Part shown: positions 36,772 to 45,719 of the stretch, piece after piece
Layout: the number at the start of each line of letters is the position of its first letter
How positions within the stretch are numbered: the first letter of the stretch is position 1
Assembly: GCF_018137985.1 (NCBI RefSeq)
Contig: NZ_CP073084.1
Coordinates: 1,798,001 to 1,862,000, forward strand
Direction: 5' to 3'
Source: Streptococcus oriscaviae
GTDB taxonomy: Bacteria > Bacillota > Bacilli > Lactobacillales > Streptococcaceae
Length of the DNA stretch: 64,000 nucleotides
The notes under the pieces: generated by a model
Databases searched by the model: none
The model's input: the letters and a program-made list of their open reading frames with translations, nothing else
What the model was told of the DNA's origin: nothing
Position numbers and translations under genes: made by a program

Positions 36772-37578
36772 ATGCGTTTAGGACTAAAATCAAGTGCTGA
36801 TCCCAACCAAGTAGAAAGCCGTCTGAAACATCAGCCAAGCGTCTTTGAATTTTATACCTCGGAAGAAAATTTTACAAAAGAGGGACTGTCTAGGCTGGAA
36901 CAGGGGATTAGGAGAGTAAAGGATGCTGGCATTCGGGATATCATCCTGCACCACCCTGTATTTTATCGAGGGGAGATGCTGGAGCTGGTTGCCAAGGCTG
37001 ACTGCCATCCACAATTAGTGGATTTTATTGATTTTTCCACAAGGACTTTGCTAGATTTGGCTGCTCAGTATGACATACAGGTGCTGGTTCATGGCTCCTA
37101 CGAAAAACAGACCCATGCTTTTATTGCGGATTATCGGAGTTTGGCTGAAGCTACGGAAGTCCTTTGGCAAAGACTGGATACTTATCGGGACTTGGGAAAA
37201 GATCGGATTATGTTTGAAAATTCCATTTCCCCTCTCTTTTGTTTTGGGCATAGGGAGCTTGAGCGTGAGATTTTTAAGCGCAGCTATCGTCTGGCCTACG
37301 ATGTTTCCCACGCCTTCATCGCCTTAAAGGGGAAACAGGAGGCCTTGGAAGAGTCTTTGACCTATTTGAAAGATCATATTGTGCACTATCATTTGGTTGA
37401 TTCAAAAGGGCAGGAGCATGACAGTCTGCCTCTGGGCCAAGGGTCCATCGACTGGAAGCGGGTTATTCCCTTGCTCAATCCAAAAGCCACTAGCATCTAT
37501 GAAATTGATCTGGTAGATATGCTCGATCCCAAAGAACAGCTGGAGAGCCATGCCTATCTCCAGCAGCTTTTCCCATAA
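36772..37578 (+). CDS. Xylose-isomerase-like TIM-barrel protein (AP endonuclease 2 superfamily)
   Basis: A 268-residue soluble protein with the sugar-isomerase/endonuclease IV type barrel: VFEFYTSEE, DIILHHPVFYRGEML, IQVLVHGSY, RIMFENSISP, LAYDVSHAF, VHYHLVDSKG and SIYEIDLVDM are the strand ends, with metal-binding type histidines and acids. The exact reaction is unknown. The start follows AGGAGGTAGC, and TATAAT is seen about 30 bases upstream. It stands alone; the following 350 bases are a decayed gene. Confidence 0.75.
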   Translation: MRLGLKSSADPNQVESRLKHQPSVFEFYTSEENFTKEGLSRLEQGIRRVKDAGIRDIILHHPVFYRGEMLELVAKADCHPQLVDFIDFSTRTLLDLAAQYDIQVLVHGSYEKQTHAFIADYRSLAEATEVLWQRLDTYRDLGKDRIMFENSISPLFCFGHRELEREIFKRSYRLAYDVSHAFIALKGKQEALEESLTYLKDHIVHYHLVDSKGQEHDSLPLGQGSIDWKRVIPLLNPKATSIYEIDLVDMLDPKEQLESHAYLQQLFP

Positions 37579-37594
37579 ACTCTGTGCAGGCAGG

Positions 37595-37914
37595 GTCAAA
37601 AGCTTCAATTTCGTTTCTGCTATGGGAGCCAATAGTAAAACAGGCTATAAGTATCTACAAGTCAAGGCCGTTTGGATGAGGACTTGCTCAAACTGAATCT
37701 ATACACTCACCGCTTTTATCGGCCGTCTATGTTGATTGCACCCAAGCGAGAGGGGCTGACAGTAGACAAGGGCATTTGAATCAAAATCTTCCAAGTCATC
37801 TCGCCCGTTCTGGTCGGTCCTGTGGCAGGCTGGAAGGGCATTCGGCTAGGGCAGGTCGCCCGTGCTATGGTTCAAAATGCTTTGGCAGAAAAGAGGCAAA
37901 CTGCTTATCTTCAT
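37595..37914 (+). pseudogene. Decayed NAD(P)-binding SDR-type gene (C-terminal half)
   Basis: Translated fragments read FVSAMGANSKTGYKYLQVK, then after a frame change DLLKLNLYTHRFYRPSMLIA and, beyond an in-frame TGA, SPVLVGPVAGWKGIRLGQVA followed by RAMVQNAL. These match in order the end of atypical short-chain dehydrogenases (NAD(P)H-binding, HTATIP2-like). The N-terminal Rossmann half is absent, with one frameshift and one stop. The gene is dead. A terminator follows it. Confidence 0.65.
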
Positions 37915-37932
37915 AAGGATAGGGTCAATTCG

Positions 37933-37958
37933 TCACAACCAATCGGTTGTGATTTTTT
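37933..37958 (+). terminator. Terminator after the decayed SDR gene
   Basis: TCACAACC-AATC-GGTTGTGA followed by six T residues. Confidence 0.85.
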
Positions 37959-38004
37959 AAACCAAATCCTTGCCAAGGGAAATGTTTTGTGTTAAACTTG
38001 TTCG

Positions 38005-38017
38005 TGTATCAGATACA
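38005..38017. promoter_or_regulatory. Rrf2 operator 1
   Basis: Perfect palindrome TGTATC-A-GATACA, 16 bases before the regulator start codon. The same 13-mer occurs at 38503-38515. Confidence 0.75.
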
Positions 38018-38033
38018 ACACAAAGGAGAACCT

Positions 38034-38465
38034 ATGGACACTAAGTTTTCTGTTGCCCTTCACATTCTTACCATGATTAGCGAGAGCAGTGATGTCATGA
38101 CATCGCAGGCCTTGGCAAACAGTGTTGGCACCAATGCCAGCTATATCCGAAAGGTCATTGCCCTCTTGAAAAACGCAGGCCTTATCCAGTCCCAGCAGGG
38201 CAAGGCTGGTTATGAGCTGAGCAAGGAGCCAGCTGAGATGAGCCTCTTGGAAATCTACTTTGCAACCCAGGAAGTCACCCATATCCAACTCTTTCAGCAG
38301 CACCAGCATGTCAATCAGGAATGCCCTGTCGGCAAGCATATTGTAGGCGCAGTGAGCCCAATTTTTACCAAGGTTGAAAAACAACTGGAGGAAGACTTGG
38401 CCCAGCAAAGTTTGGACAAGGTGATTGAGAATCTTTACGCGGAAGCCAAGCAAAAGCGCATCTGA
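38034..38465 (+). CDS. Rrf2-family transcriptional regulator
   Basis: A 143-residue winged-helix regulator. FSVALHILTMISES and SQALANSVGTNASYIRKVIA contain the helix-turn-helix; QQGKAGYELSK is the wing. It has a single cysteine (ECPVGKHIVG) rather than the three of iron-sulfur IscR/NsrR, similar to YwnA/CymR-like members that sense electrophiles or thiol state. The start at 38034 follows AAAGGAGAA. Identical palindromes in front of it and of the following operon indicate autoregulation and control of the operon. Confidence 0.9.
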   Translation: MDTKFSVALHILTMISESSDVMTSQALANSVGTNASYIRKVIALLKNAGLIQSQQGKAGYELSKEPAEMSLLEIYFATQEVTHIQLFQQHQHVNQECPVGKHIVGAVSPIFTKVEKQLEEDLAQQSLDKVIENLYAEAKQKRI

Positions 38466-38502
38466 CTGGCTTAGTCAGATTTTCTTAGAATACAGTTAGA
38501 CC

Positions 38503-38515
38503 TGTATCAGATACA
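38503..38515. promoter_or_regulatory. Rrf2 operator 2
   Basis: The same TGTATC-A-GATACA palindrome, 24 bases before the dehydrogenase start codon at 38540. Confidence 0.75.
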
Positions 38516-38539
38516 AGTTGTTAAATAAAAGGAGAAACC

Positions 38540-39544
38540 ATGAAAGCAGCACAACACATATCTTATAACAAAAACAATATCGCCCTCAGCCTGACTGACA
38601 TTGCCAAACCACAAATCCAACCCAACCAAGTCCTGGTCAAAGTGACCGCAGCAGGCGTCAATCCCCTGGATAATATGATTTCTCGCGGAGATGTCAAAAT
38701 GATTGTTCCTTATAAATTGCCACAAACAGCTGGCAATGAGGTTGTTGGCCTGGTCGAAGAAGTCGGTGCAACTGTAACCACATTTGCAGCAGGCGACCGT
38801 GTCTTCGGCCGCCTTCCGCTTGATAGTATCGGTGCTTTTGCCGAGTATGCGGCGGTGGAAGTAGCTGCCCTTGCCAAAGTCCCAGACTACCTGACCGATG
38901 TGGAGGCGGCGGCCGTTCCCCTGACGGCCCTGACCATTATGCAGGCGCTGGATCTCATGGGGGCTGAGGCTGGTAAGACCATCTTCATCTCAGGGGGAAC
39001 CGGTGGTGTCGGCGGTATGGCCATTCCAATCGCCAAGGCCAAGGGCTTGACTGTTATCACAAATGGAGATGGAGCAAATGCAGAGCGGGTCTTGGCGCTG
39101 GGAGCAGACCAGTTTATCGACTACAAGACAGAAGATTACACCAAAACCCTCTCCCAAATCGACTATGTTCTGGACACACTGGGCGGTGCAGAGACGGAGA
39201 AACAAATGTCGATCATGAAAAAAGGTGGACAGTTGGTTTCCCTTCGTGCCATGCCAAATGGCGCCTTTGCCAAACGCATGAACCTGCCAAAATGGAAACA
39301 AGTCCTGTTTGGCTTGGTTGGTCGCAAGTTTGACAAGATGGCTGACAGCTACGGCGTGCACTACCATTTCATTTTCGTAGAAAGCAATGGCCAGCAGCTG
39401 CAAGAAGTAGCAGACATTTTCAGCAAGCTTGAAATCAAACCGTCAATCGATACCGTTTATCCATTTGAAGAAGTCAACGCAGCCCTTGATAAGGTTGCCA
39501 ACGGCCGTTCACGCGGAAAAACCGTCCTCAGTTTTGAAAAATAG
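38540..39544 (+). CDS. NADP-dependent quinone-oxidoreductase-like dehydrogenase (MDR family)
   Basis: 334 residues: GroES-like domain (about 1-125; VTAAGVNPLDNMISRGDVKM) and Rossmann domain with KTIFISGGTGGVGGMAIPIA at about 146-165. No zinc ligands are seen, so it is probably an enal/quinone reductase. The start follows AAAGGAGAAACC. First gene of a four-gene operon with an alpha/beta hydrolase, an SDR and an Old Yellow Enzyme homologue, under the Rrf2 palindrome. Confidence 0.88.
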   Translation: MKAAQHISYNKNNIALSLTDIAKPQIQPNQVLVKVTAAGVNPLDNMISRGDVKMIVPYKLPQTAGNEVVGLVEEVGATVTTFAAGDRVFGRLPLDSIGAFAEYAAVEVAALAKVPDYLTDVEAAAVPLTALTIMQALDLMGAEAGKTIFISGGTGGVGGMAIPIAKAKGLTVITNGDGANAERVLALGADQFIDYKTEDYTKTLSQIDYVLDTLGGAETEKQMSIMKKGGQLVSLRAMPNGAFAKRMNLPKWKQVLFGLVGRKFDKMADSYGVHYHFIFVESNGQQLQEVADIFSKLEIKPSIDTVYPFEEVNAALDKVANGRSRGKTVLSFEK

Positions 39545-39552
39545 GAGAAGTC

Positions 39553-40398
39553 ATGTCTTATATCACAAAAAAAAATAACTATATTACTGTCGCTGGGAAC
39601 CAAATCGCCTATCGTGAGCTCAGCAAGGGCAAGTCAGACCTTCCTTTGGTCATGCTGGTTCACCTAGCAGCGACCTTGGACAACTGGGATCCAAAATTGC
39701 TGGATTTGCTGGCTGAACAGCACCATGTGATTGTCCTAGACCTGCCTGGCGTGGGAGCTAGTCAGGGCAAGGTAGCACCGACTATTCCAGGAATGGCCGA
39801 GCAGGCTCTTGCCATCATCAAGGCTTTGGGTCATGAGAAAATCAATCTGCTGGGTCTGTCTATGGGTGGTTTTATTGCCCAAGAAATTGTCCGTCTGGAT
39901 AGTCAGCTAGTCAACCGTTTGATTTTAGCAGGCACAGGTCCTCGTGGTGGTGTTGAAGTCGATAAGGTGACAGGAAAAACCTTCCGCTATATGCTGAGGG
40001 CTGGCTTTGAGCGTGTGGATCCAAAACGCTACATCTTTTACAATCATGATGAAGCAGGTCGTTTCGAGGCAGAAAAAGTCTTGGGTCGTATGGGCCAAAG
40101 AAGGGCAACTGATGCTGACAAAGCCATGAAGGTTCCAGGATTTTTGACACAGCTGAAAGCTATCAAAGGCTGGGGCAGAGAGCCTCAAGACGAGCTGGCC
40201 TTTATCACGCAACCAACCCTGATTGTCAATGGCGATAAGGATATGCAAGTTCCAACTGAAAATTCCTATATCATGCACGAGAAAATCAAAAACAGCCAAC
40301 TGATCATCTATACCAATGCAGGTCACGGCTCCATCTTCCAAAATGCAGAGGAGTTTTCAAAATCTTTGATGGCCTTTTTGGAGGAAACCAATGCCTAA
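39553..40398 (+). CDS. Alpha/beta hydrolase
   Basis: A 281-residue cytoplasmic hydrolase. Catalytic triad candidates: serine in LLGLSMGGFIA (nucleophile elbow G-L-S-M-G), aspartate in IVNGDKDMQVP and histidine in NAGHGSIFQ. The sequence VHLAATLDNWDPKLLDLL near the start forms the oxyanion region. The start follows AGGAGAAG, eight bases after the previous gene; its end overlaps the SDR gene by eight bases. Substrate unknown. Confidence 0.88.
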   Translation: MSYITKKNNYITVAGNQIAYRELSKGKSDLPLVMLVHLAATLDNWDPKLLDLLAEQHHVIVLDLPGVGASQGKVAPTIPGMAEQALAIIKALGHEKINLLGLSMGGFIAQEIVRLDSQLVNRLILAGTGPRGGVEVDKVTGKTFRYMLRAGFERVDPKRYIFYNHDEAGRFEAEKVLGRMGQRRATDADKAMKVPGFLTQLKAIKGWGREPQDELAFITQPTLIVNGDKDMQVPTENSYIMHEKIKNSQLIIYTNAGHGSIFQNAEEFSKSLMAFLEETNA

Positions 40399-41260
40399 AA
40401 CCATTTTAATCACAAGTTCAACAGACGGAATAGGCAAACACCTAGCCATGAAATTGGCCAGTGAAGGTCATGAAGTCATCTTGCACGGGCGAAATAGCGA
40501 AAAACTCCGAGTTACTCTCAGTGATATCCACCTAAAAACAGGAAATAAAAAGGTTCACGGCTATCTTGCAGACTTTTCCAAGTTAGCAGATGTCTATCGT
40601 TTCAGCCAAGAGATTAAACGAGATTTTGAGCAGATTGATGTCTTGTTCAACAATGCGGGAGCCTACTTTGGTGATGCCCGTGTGGCAACGGCAGAAAATA
40701 TCAAGATGACCTTCATGCTGTCTGTCCAAGTTCCCTATATCCTGACGACGGAGTTGCTGCCCTTGCTGGAAAAAGCAGCAGGCAGGGTCATTCATACCTC
40801 TTCTTTCATGCACCATTTTGCACAAATCAGAGGCTTGGATTTTGGTTTAGAGCAGAGCTATTCTGCAGCCATGGCTTACAATAATGCCAAACTATACACC
40901 ATTTGGCTGGCCATAGCTCAGGTAGAAGCCTTAGAAAAGCAAGGGTCATCTGTGACCATCAATGCCTACCATCCTGGCTTGATTGCGACAAATCTGGGCA
41001 ATGATGGCGTCAAACGCAACCTGAAAAGTCGGATTCTCACTCGTCTGATGAAACCATTTTCCAAGGATTTGGACCAGGGGATTGAAACAGGTTACTACTT
41101 AAGCCTGTCACCAGAAGTGGCTGGGGCGTCAGGTCGCTATTTTGCAGAAAAGAAAGTGGCAAAGGTCAGCCTAAAAGGCTTTGATTGGACAAAGAGCCAA
41201 GCCTTACTAGCCTATCTTGATAAGAAAATCCACGTATTCAAGGAGGGCTACCGTGACTAA
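40391..41260 (+). CDS. Short-chain dehydrogenase/reductase
   Basis: A 289-residue Rossmann enzyme. Cofactor motif TSSTDGIGKHLAMKLA (TGxxxGxG variant with serine first), NNAGAYFG after strand 4, serine in HTSSFMHH and YNNAKLYTI (YxxxK, with N in place of the first variable). This is the retinol-dehydrogenase-like SDR type. It overlaps both neighbours by eight bases, indicating translational coupling in the redox operon. Confidence 0.88.
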   Translation: MPKTILITSSTDGIGKHLAMKLASEGHEVILHGRNSEKLRVTLSDIHLKTGNKKVHGYLADFSKLADVYRFSQEIKRDFEQIDVLFNNAGAYFGDARVATAENIKMTFMLSVQVPYILTTELLPLLEKAAGRVIHTSSFMHHFAQIRGLDFGLEQSYSAAMAYNNAKLYTIWLAIAQVEALEKQGSSVTINAYHPGLIATNLGNDGVKRNLKSRILTRLMKPFSKDLDQGIETGYYLSLSPEVAGASGRYFAEKKVAKVSLKGFDWTKSQALLAYLDKKIHVFKEGYRD

Positions 41261-42464
41261 GATCTTGCTAGAAAGCCTGCAACTGCCCAATGATCAGGTC
41301 TTAGACAATCGCTTTTTCAAATCCGCCATGAGCGAAACCATGGCAGATAGTCAGGGAGCTCCCTCAGATGACCTGATCGCCTTATATGATTTTTGGGCCA
41401 AGCAGGGAATGGGCGTCTTAGTGACAGGCAATGTCATGGTGGACGGCCGCTACCTTGGTGAGCCGGGCAATGTGGTTCTTGATTCTGAAGCTCATCTGGC
41501 TCAATTTCGGAAATGGGCAGCCATTGGGAAAAAGAACGGTGTGCCTATCTGGCTCCAGCTCAATCACCCTGGCAAACAGATGTATCGCTCCATCAATCAA
41601 ACCCCCATTGCACCCAGTGCCATTCCGATTTCAGGTGGTTCAGCTTCTGCCTTTCGTCCTCCGAGAGAGATGACCGTGTTTGACATCAAAGAAGCCAGGG
41701 ATAACTTTATTGCAGCAGGCCTTCGGGCAAAAGCTGCAGGATTTACAGGTGTACAGTTGCACGCTGCACATGGTTACTTGATCAATCAATTCCTCTCGCC
41801 AGCAGATAATCAGCGGACGGACGTTTATGGTGGAAGTCTGGACAATCGCATGCGCTTCTTGGTGGAAATCTACCAAGGTCTGCGTGAAAAAGTGGGGCCA
41901 GATTTTACCATCGCCTTGAAATTGAATGCTTCCGATTTTAAGGAAGAAGGCTTTGGTTTTGAGGATTGTAAGCATGTGGTGAAAACCATGTCTGACTTGG
42001 GTATCGACCTGATTGAAATTTCAGGTGGCAATTATGAGACGCCGGTTTTTGGCAGTGAATATGAGAATGGGGCTGGATTTGTGACCTATGCCCTTGCCTT
42101 AGCAGATTTGACTTCTGTTCCTATTGTTTCAACAGGCGGTTTCCGAAAAGTCACTCAGATGGAGGAGGCTATCAAGGATGGTGTGTCCATGATTGGTCTT
42201 GCCAGACCCTTTGTCCTTCGTGCAAGTCTAGTCAATGATTACCGTCAAGTCGGTGATGTGCAACTGACAACGCCTCGCCTGACAACAGGTCTTCCAAAAC
42301 TGGATCAGGCTCTTGGTCCCATTATCGGTGTCAGTTATTACGAGGCCCAGATGAAAGGCTTGGCCAAGGGAAAAAGTGTCAAAATCAGTCAGCATGCCTG
42401 GCCCTATCTTCTTCAAACCATCAAGGCCCACGGTCTGTCAGCCTTGAAACCGAGGAGGAAGTAG
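41253..42464 (+). CDS. NADH:flavin oxidoreductase (Old Yellow Enzyme family)
   Basis: FMN-dependent ene-reductase, 403 residues, TIM barrel. Signatures: NRFFKSAMSETMADSQGAPS at the N-terminus, GVQLHAAHGYLINQFLSP (substrate H-xx-H type region), NQRTDVYGGSLDNR and PIVSTGGFRKVTQ. The start is a GTG at 41253 with AAGGAGGG in front, overlapping the SDR gene by eight bases. It is the last gene of the Rrf2-controlled operon, probably reducing activated double bonds of electrophiles. Confidence 0.9.
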   Translation: MTKILLESLQLPNDQVLDNRFFKSAMSETMADSQGAPSDDLIALYDFWAKQGMGVLVTGNVMVDGRYLGEPGNVVLDSEAHLAQFRKWAAIGKKNGVPIWLQLNHPGKQMYRSINQTPIAPSAIPISGGSASAFRPPREMTVFDIKEARDNFIAAGLRAKAAGFTGVQLHAAHGYLINQFLSPADNQRTDVYGGSLDNRMRFLVEIYQGLREKVGPDFTIALKLNASDFKEEGFGFEDCKHVVKTMSDLGIDLIEISGGNYETPVFGSEYENGAGFVTYALALADLTSVPIVSTGGFRKVTQMEEAIKDGVSMIGLARPFVLRASLVNDYRQVGDVQLTTPRLTTGLPKLDQALGPIIGVSYYEAQMKGLAKGKSVKISQHAWPYLLQTIKAHGLSALKPRRK

Positions 42465-42514
42465 GCGGTAAGAAGAACAGTAGTAGCAACAGTATCCAGA
42501 AAAACATTGAAATG

Positions 42515-42555
42515 AAAAGTACACTAGGTTCACACATGTTCCTAGTGTACTTTTT
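42515..42555. terminator. Bidirectional terminator between the redox operon and aga
   Basis: AAAAGTACACTAGG (42515-42528) pairs with CCTAGTGTACTTTT (42541-42554). Confidence 0.85.
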
Positions 42556-44740
42556 ATATTCTGCGTAATTCCAGACTATAAGACTGAAAATCACTGGCTG
42601 CAAATGGAATATGAATACCAGAATAGGCCAACTCAGCTCCTGAAAATTCTCTTCCGTTTTGGTCTACATAGTTTGCGTCTTGGTCAAGATATGGAATCTT
42701 AATAATGGTATGATGCTGAGAGACCTTGAAGATATTTCTAAAGGCAACGAGTTGATAGTGGGATTTATCAGGACTTTCAAACAGCCAGGCAGTCTGATTA
42801 CTAGTGAAAGGAGACTGCAAGCGATAGAAATTACCGTGTTTTATAAGGGGACGCTGTTTTTTGTATTCCTTGATATGCTCCATAACCACCACCTCCTCTT
42901 CCTCAGAAAAGTCAAGTAGATTGAGTTCGTAGCCCATATTCGTAGCAGATGCTAGATCGAGGCGGGTTTGAAGCGGGGTCACTCGCTGAGTTTGATGGTT
43001 GGGAGTAACAGAAACATGTCCAGTCAATTGATAGGGATGGAAGAGATAGCTTGCCCCGTCTTGAATCGCCTGGCGGTCAAATCCATCTGTATTATCACTT
43101 GCCCAAGTTTGTGGGAAGTAGTAGAGCATCCCGTAATCCAATCGGCCACCGCCACTAGAACAGTTTTCAATCAATAAGTCAGGGAAGCGTTTGGTAATAG
43201 TGTCAACAATTCGGTAGAGACCCAGCATATAACGATGGGCAAATTCTTTTGCACTACCTAGAACAGTTACCTGACTTTCGTGTTCTACCAGATGTCTATT
43301 CATATCCCACTTGATATAATCGACTTGGTAGCTCTGAATAAAGTGGGTCAGGGTATCAATCAGCCAGTCCTGAACCTCTCTTTGACTTAGGTCCAGACAA
43401 TATTGGTGACGGCTATACAATGGGGGGCGGAACTTGGAACCCACTACCCAATGAGGTTTTTCTTGAACCAGAAGACTCCTTGAGGAAATCATTTCGGGTT
43501 CAAACCAGATACCAAATTGCAGGCCATGTTCATGACAGGTCTGAATGAGGGGGTGGAGGTCATGGGGAAATTTTTCTCTGTCAACCGTCCAGTCACCAAG
43601 AGAAGACCGACTATTCTCCCTTCCTAGAAACCAACCGTCATCTAAAATAACAGCTTCAAACCCAAGCTGAGCAGCTTTGGAGATAAGTGAGGCCATCTTT
43701 TCATGATTGACATCAAAGTAGGTCATCTCCCAGCTGTTGACTAAAATTGGAGCGTAACGATGTGCAAACTGAGGCGGAACAAGATGGTCTTTCGTAAAGC
43801 GATGAAATTGTTGCGACATGCCGTTAAAACCTTCTTTACTATAGGTGAGGATAGCTTGGGGTGTCTGAAAGCTATCATTTGGTTTGAGTTTCCATGAAAA
43901 GCTATCTGGATTTAGCCCGATTTGCAGACGAACAAAGTCATACTGATTACGCTCTACAGATTCAGCGTGTTCGCCACTATAGATCAAGGTCATGGCTTTT
44001 ACTTCACCTGAAAAATCATCTGTGTTTGCAGATGAAATAGCAAGAAAAGGGGGATACTGTGGACCGCTAGCCCCTCTCCGTGTAGACTGCATGCTTTGTC
44101 CTGGATGGATTTCTTTCTTCTGTAATTGAAATTCAGCCTGATGGGAACCGCTAAAACTTGTCAGCACTTGATAATCGAAGGGAATATCAATAGAAGCACT
44201 CATCAACTTATTGATCATCACGGGATTTTTTCCGTGGTTCAGCAGTTTGTAAGAACGAACGATGCTGTCATGATTTTGGAAAATAGTATAATAGTGTTCC
44301 AGTGTCAGTTGGGCTTTTTCATCTACAAAAGTCAATATCAAGGTTTGGGCAGGACTGTCCTGGTTGTTTCGAGCATGTGGCAGGCCTTCAAGTTCAGGAG
44401 TCCCTTCAATAATCTGATAGGATTGAAAGTCAAAATGGACGATTTGAGAAAGATTAGCCAAGATAACTTCAAGACTAGGCTCCATATAGTCCCCCTGATA
44501 GGGCAAGGAAAATTCAAGGGGATAGGCTTCGAGGGACTCCTGAGGTTGGTCAAAATCTCTAAAGGCCGCAAAGGTCTTTTTCTGGCTGGGTGCCTGATTC
44601 CAAGCGTGGAAGTGAGTCAGTTTTGGCCCCCAATAACGATGAAAGAGCTGCTGGTTTTGGTAAAGTTCCAGAATATAAGACATACGGGCGTTGGAGAGGT
44701 AAAAAAAGTTCTGTTGCTGATCAAAGCGAATCTGAATCAT
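42554..44740 (-). CDS. aga: Alpha-galactosidase (GH36)
   Basis: Cleaves terminal alpha-galactosyl residues of melibiose, raffinose and stachyose. 728 residues without signal peptide. The GH36 catalytic region is clear: nucleophile aspartate in YIKWDMNRHL and acid/base aspartate in WASDNTDGFDR; ENCSSGGGRLDYG and AVILDDGWFLGR are further signatures. The ATG at 44740 has AAAGGAAC in front of it; a longer frame to 44827 runs into the araC gene. It overlaps the araC gene by about 20 bases, both on the minus strand. Confidence 0.94.
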   Translation of the reverse strand: MIQIRFDQQQNFFYLSNARMSYILELYQNQQLFHRYWGPKLTHFHAWNQAPSQKKTFAAFRDFDQPQESLEAYPLEFSLPYQGDYMEPSLEVILANLSQIVHFDFQSYQIIEGTPELEGLPHARNNQDSPAQTLILTFVDEKAQLTLEHYYTIFQNHDSIVRSYKLLNHGKNPVMINKLMSASIDIPFDYQVLTSFSGSHQAEFQLQKKEIHPGQSMQSTRRGASGPQYPPFLAISSANTDDFSGEVKAMTLIYSGEHAESVERNQYDFVRLQIGLNPDSFSWKLKPNDSFQTPQAILTYSKEGFNGMSQQFHRFTKDHLVPPQFAHRYAPILVNSWEMTYFDVNHEKMASLISKAAQLGFEAVILDDGWFLGRENSRSSLGDWTVDREKFPHDLHPLIQTCHEHGLQFGIWFEPEMISSRSLLVQEKPHWVVGSKFRPPLYSRHQYCLDLSQREVQDWLIDTLTHFIQSYQVDYIKWDMNRHLVEHESQVTVLGSAKEFAHRYMLGLYRIVDTITKRFPDLLIENCSSGGGRLDYGMLYYFPQTWASDNTDGFDRQAIQDGASYLFHPYQLTGHVSVTPNHQTQRVTPLQTRLDLASATNMGYELNLLDFSEEEEVVVMEHIKEYKKQRPLIKHGNFYRLQSPFTSNQTAWLFESPDKSHYQLVAFRNIFKVSQHHTIIKIPYLDQDANYVDQNGREFSGAELAYSGIHIPFAASDFQSYSLELRRI

Positions 44741-45566
44741 GGGCCTGTTCCTTTCGATAATGCAGAGGAGAGCTTCCTGTTTCCTTCTTGAAAAATTTGG
44801 AGAAGGAGAGGCTATCAGTAAATCCAACGGACTGGGAAATCAACGAAACGGAATCGCTGGTTTCGAGAAGTAGTTCCTTGGCCTTTCGAATCCGTAAATT
44901 TGTCAGATAGCTTTTGGGAGTGGTATTGGTTTCCTTCTTAAAAATATTGGCCAGATAGTTGGGATGAACCCCCACAAACTCTGCAACATCAGTCATTTGG
45001 ATAGGATCATGGTAATGTAAATCCATAAAATGTCTAGCAAGTGTAGAAAGTTGCTGATTGGTAGATTGGTTCAAAATCCCTATTTCCTCGGTCAAATCAC
45101 CCAGAAGACTATACATCAGTCCGTTAATTTTCAAGAAGGAACTAAAGGTGTCGCCCGAACTGTCAAGAATGCTTGCAATCATGCCTTCATACTGGCTAGC
45201 ATCTCTGCAATCATAGACAAATTGGTGTCTTTCGGCAGCCTGATAAATAAAGTTTGACTTAATTCCCAAAAAACCAATCCAAGAATATCTCCAAGGATCA
45301 GTGGCATCAGCGGTATACTTGAACCAATATCCTGCAGGAATAATAAATAGTTGATTAGCCTTAATGTCGTAGACTTTGTCTTCAATCTCAAAGGTTCCTT
45401 TTCCTTGACTGACAAAGGTAATGAGATGGTATTCACGACCTTTTAGACTATAGGAGTAGTTGGGGATGCATTGTTCGATACCGCTACTGTAAAGAATTAA
45501 GTCCGAGATATGTTTGTTACTAAAATCAGTAAAACGATCAGTGTATTGTTTGAGATAGTGTTCCAT
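44721..45566 (-). CDS. AraC-family regulator of the alpha-galactosidase/GH32 region
   Basis: 281 residues: an N-terminal cupin-like sugar-sensing domain (about 30-130; GKGTFEIEDKVYDIKANQ) and a C-terminal pair of helix-turn-helix motifs (MTDVAEFVGVHPNYLANIFK and SLISQSVGFTDSLSFSKFFK). It is close in layout to MsmR/RafR of streptococci. A TATACT lies only six bases in front of the ATG at 45566 with no ribosome site, so the message may be leaderless; a TTG seven codons upstream is possible. Divergent from the GH32 gene. Confidence 0.9.
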   Translation of the reverse strand: MEHYLKQYTDRFTDFSNKHISDLILYSSGIEQCIPNYSYSLKGREYHLITFVSQGKGTFEIEDKVYDIKANQLFIIPAGYWFKYTADATDPWRYSWIGFLGIKSNFIYQAAERHQFVYDCRDASQYEGMIASILDSSGDTFSSFLKINGLMYSLLGDLTEEIGILNQSTNQQLSTLARHFMDLHYHDPIQMTDVAEFVGVHPNYLANIFKKETNTTPKSYLTNLRIRKAKELLLETSDSVSLISQSVGFTDSLSFSKFFKKETGSSPLHYRKEQAHDSDSL

Positions 45567-45687
45567 ATCTACAGTATAGCGAAACAAGAAATAAAATACC
45601 AGAAGAGATTAGATTTTTCCATAAAGTACTATAAATTTTCTATATGATAATAGCAGTCAATCCGCTAAAATATAAACAACAACTAGT

Positions 45688-45701
45688 TGAAAGCGTTTTA
45701 T
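45688..45701 (+). promoter_or_regulatory. Candidate cre site upstream of the GH32 gene
   Basis: TGAAAGCGTTTTAT fits the CcpA consensus with one mismatch and lies 19 bases before the start codon, where CcpA would block transcription in the presence of glucose. Confidence 0.6.
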
Positions 45702-45719
45702 TTATTCGGGAGGTAATAT

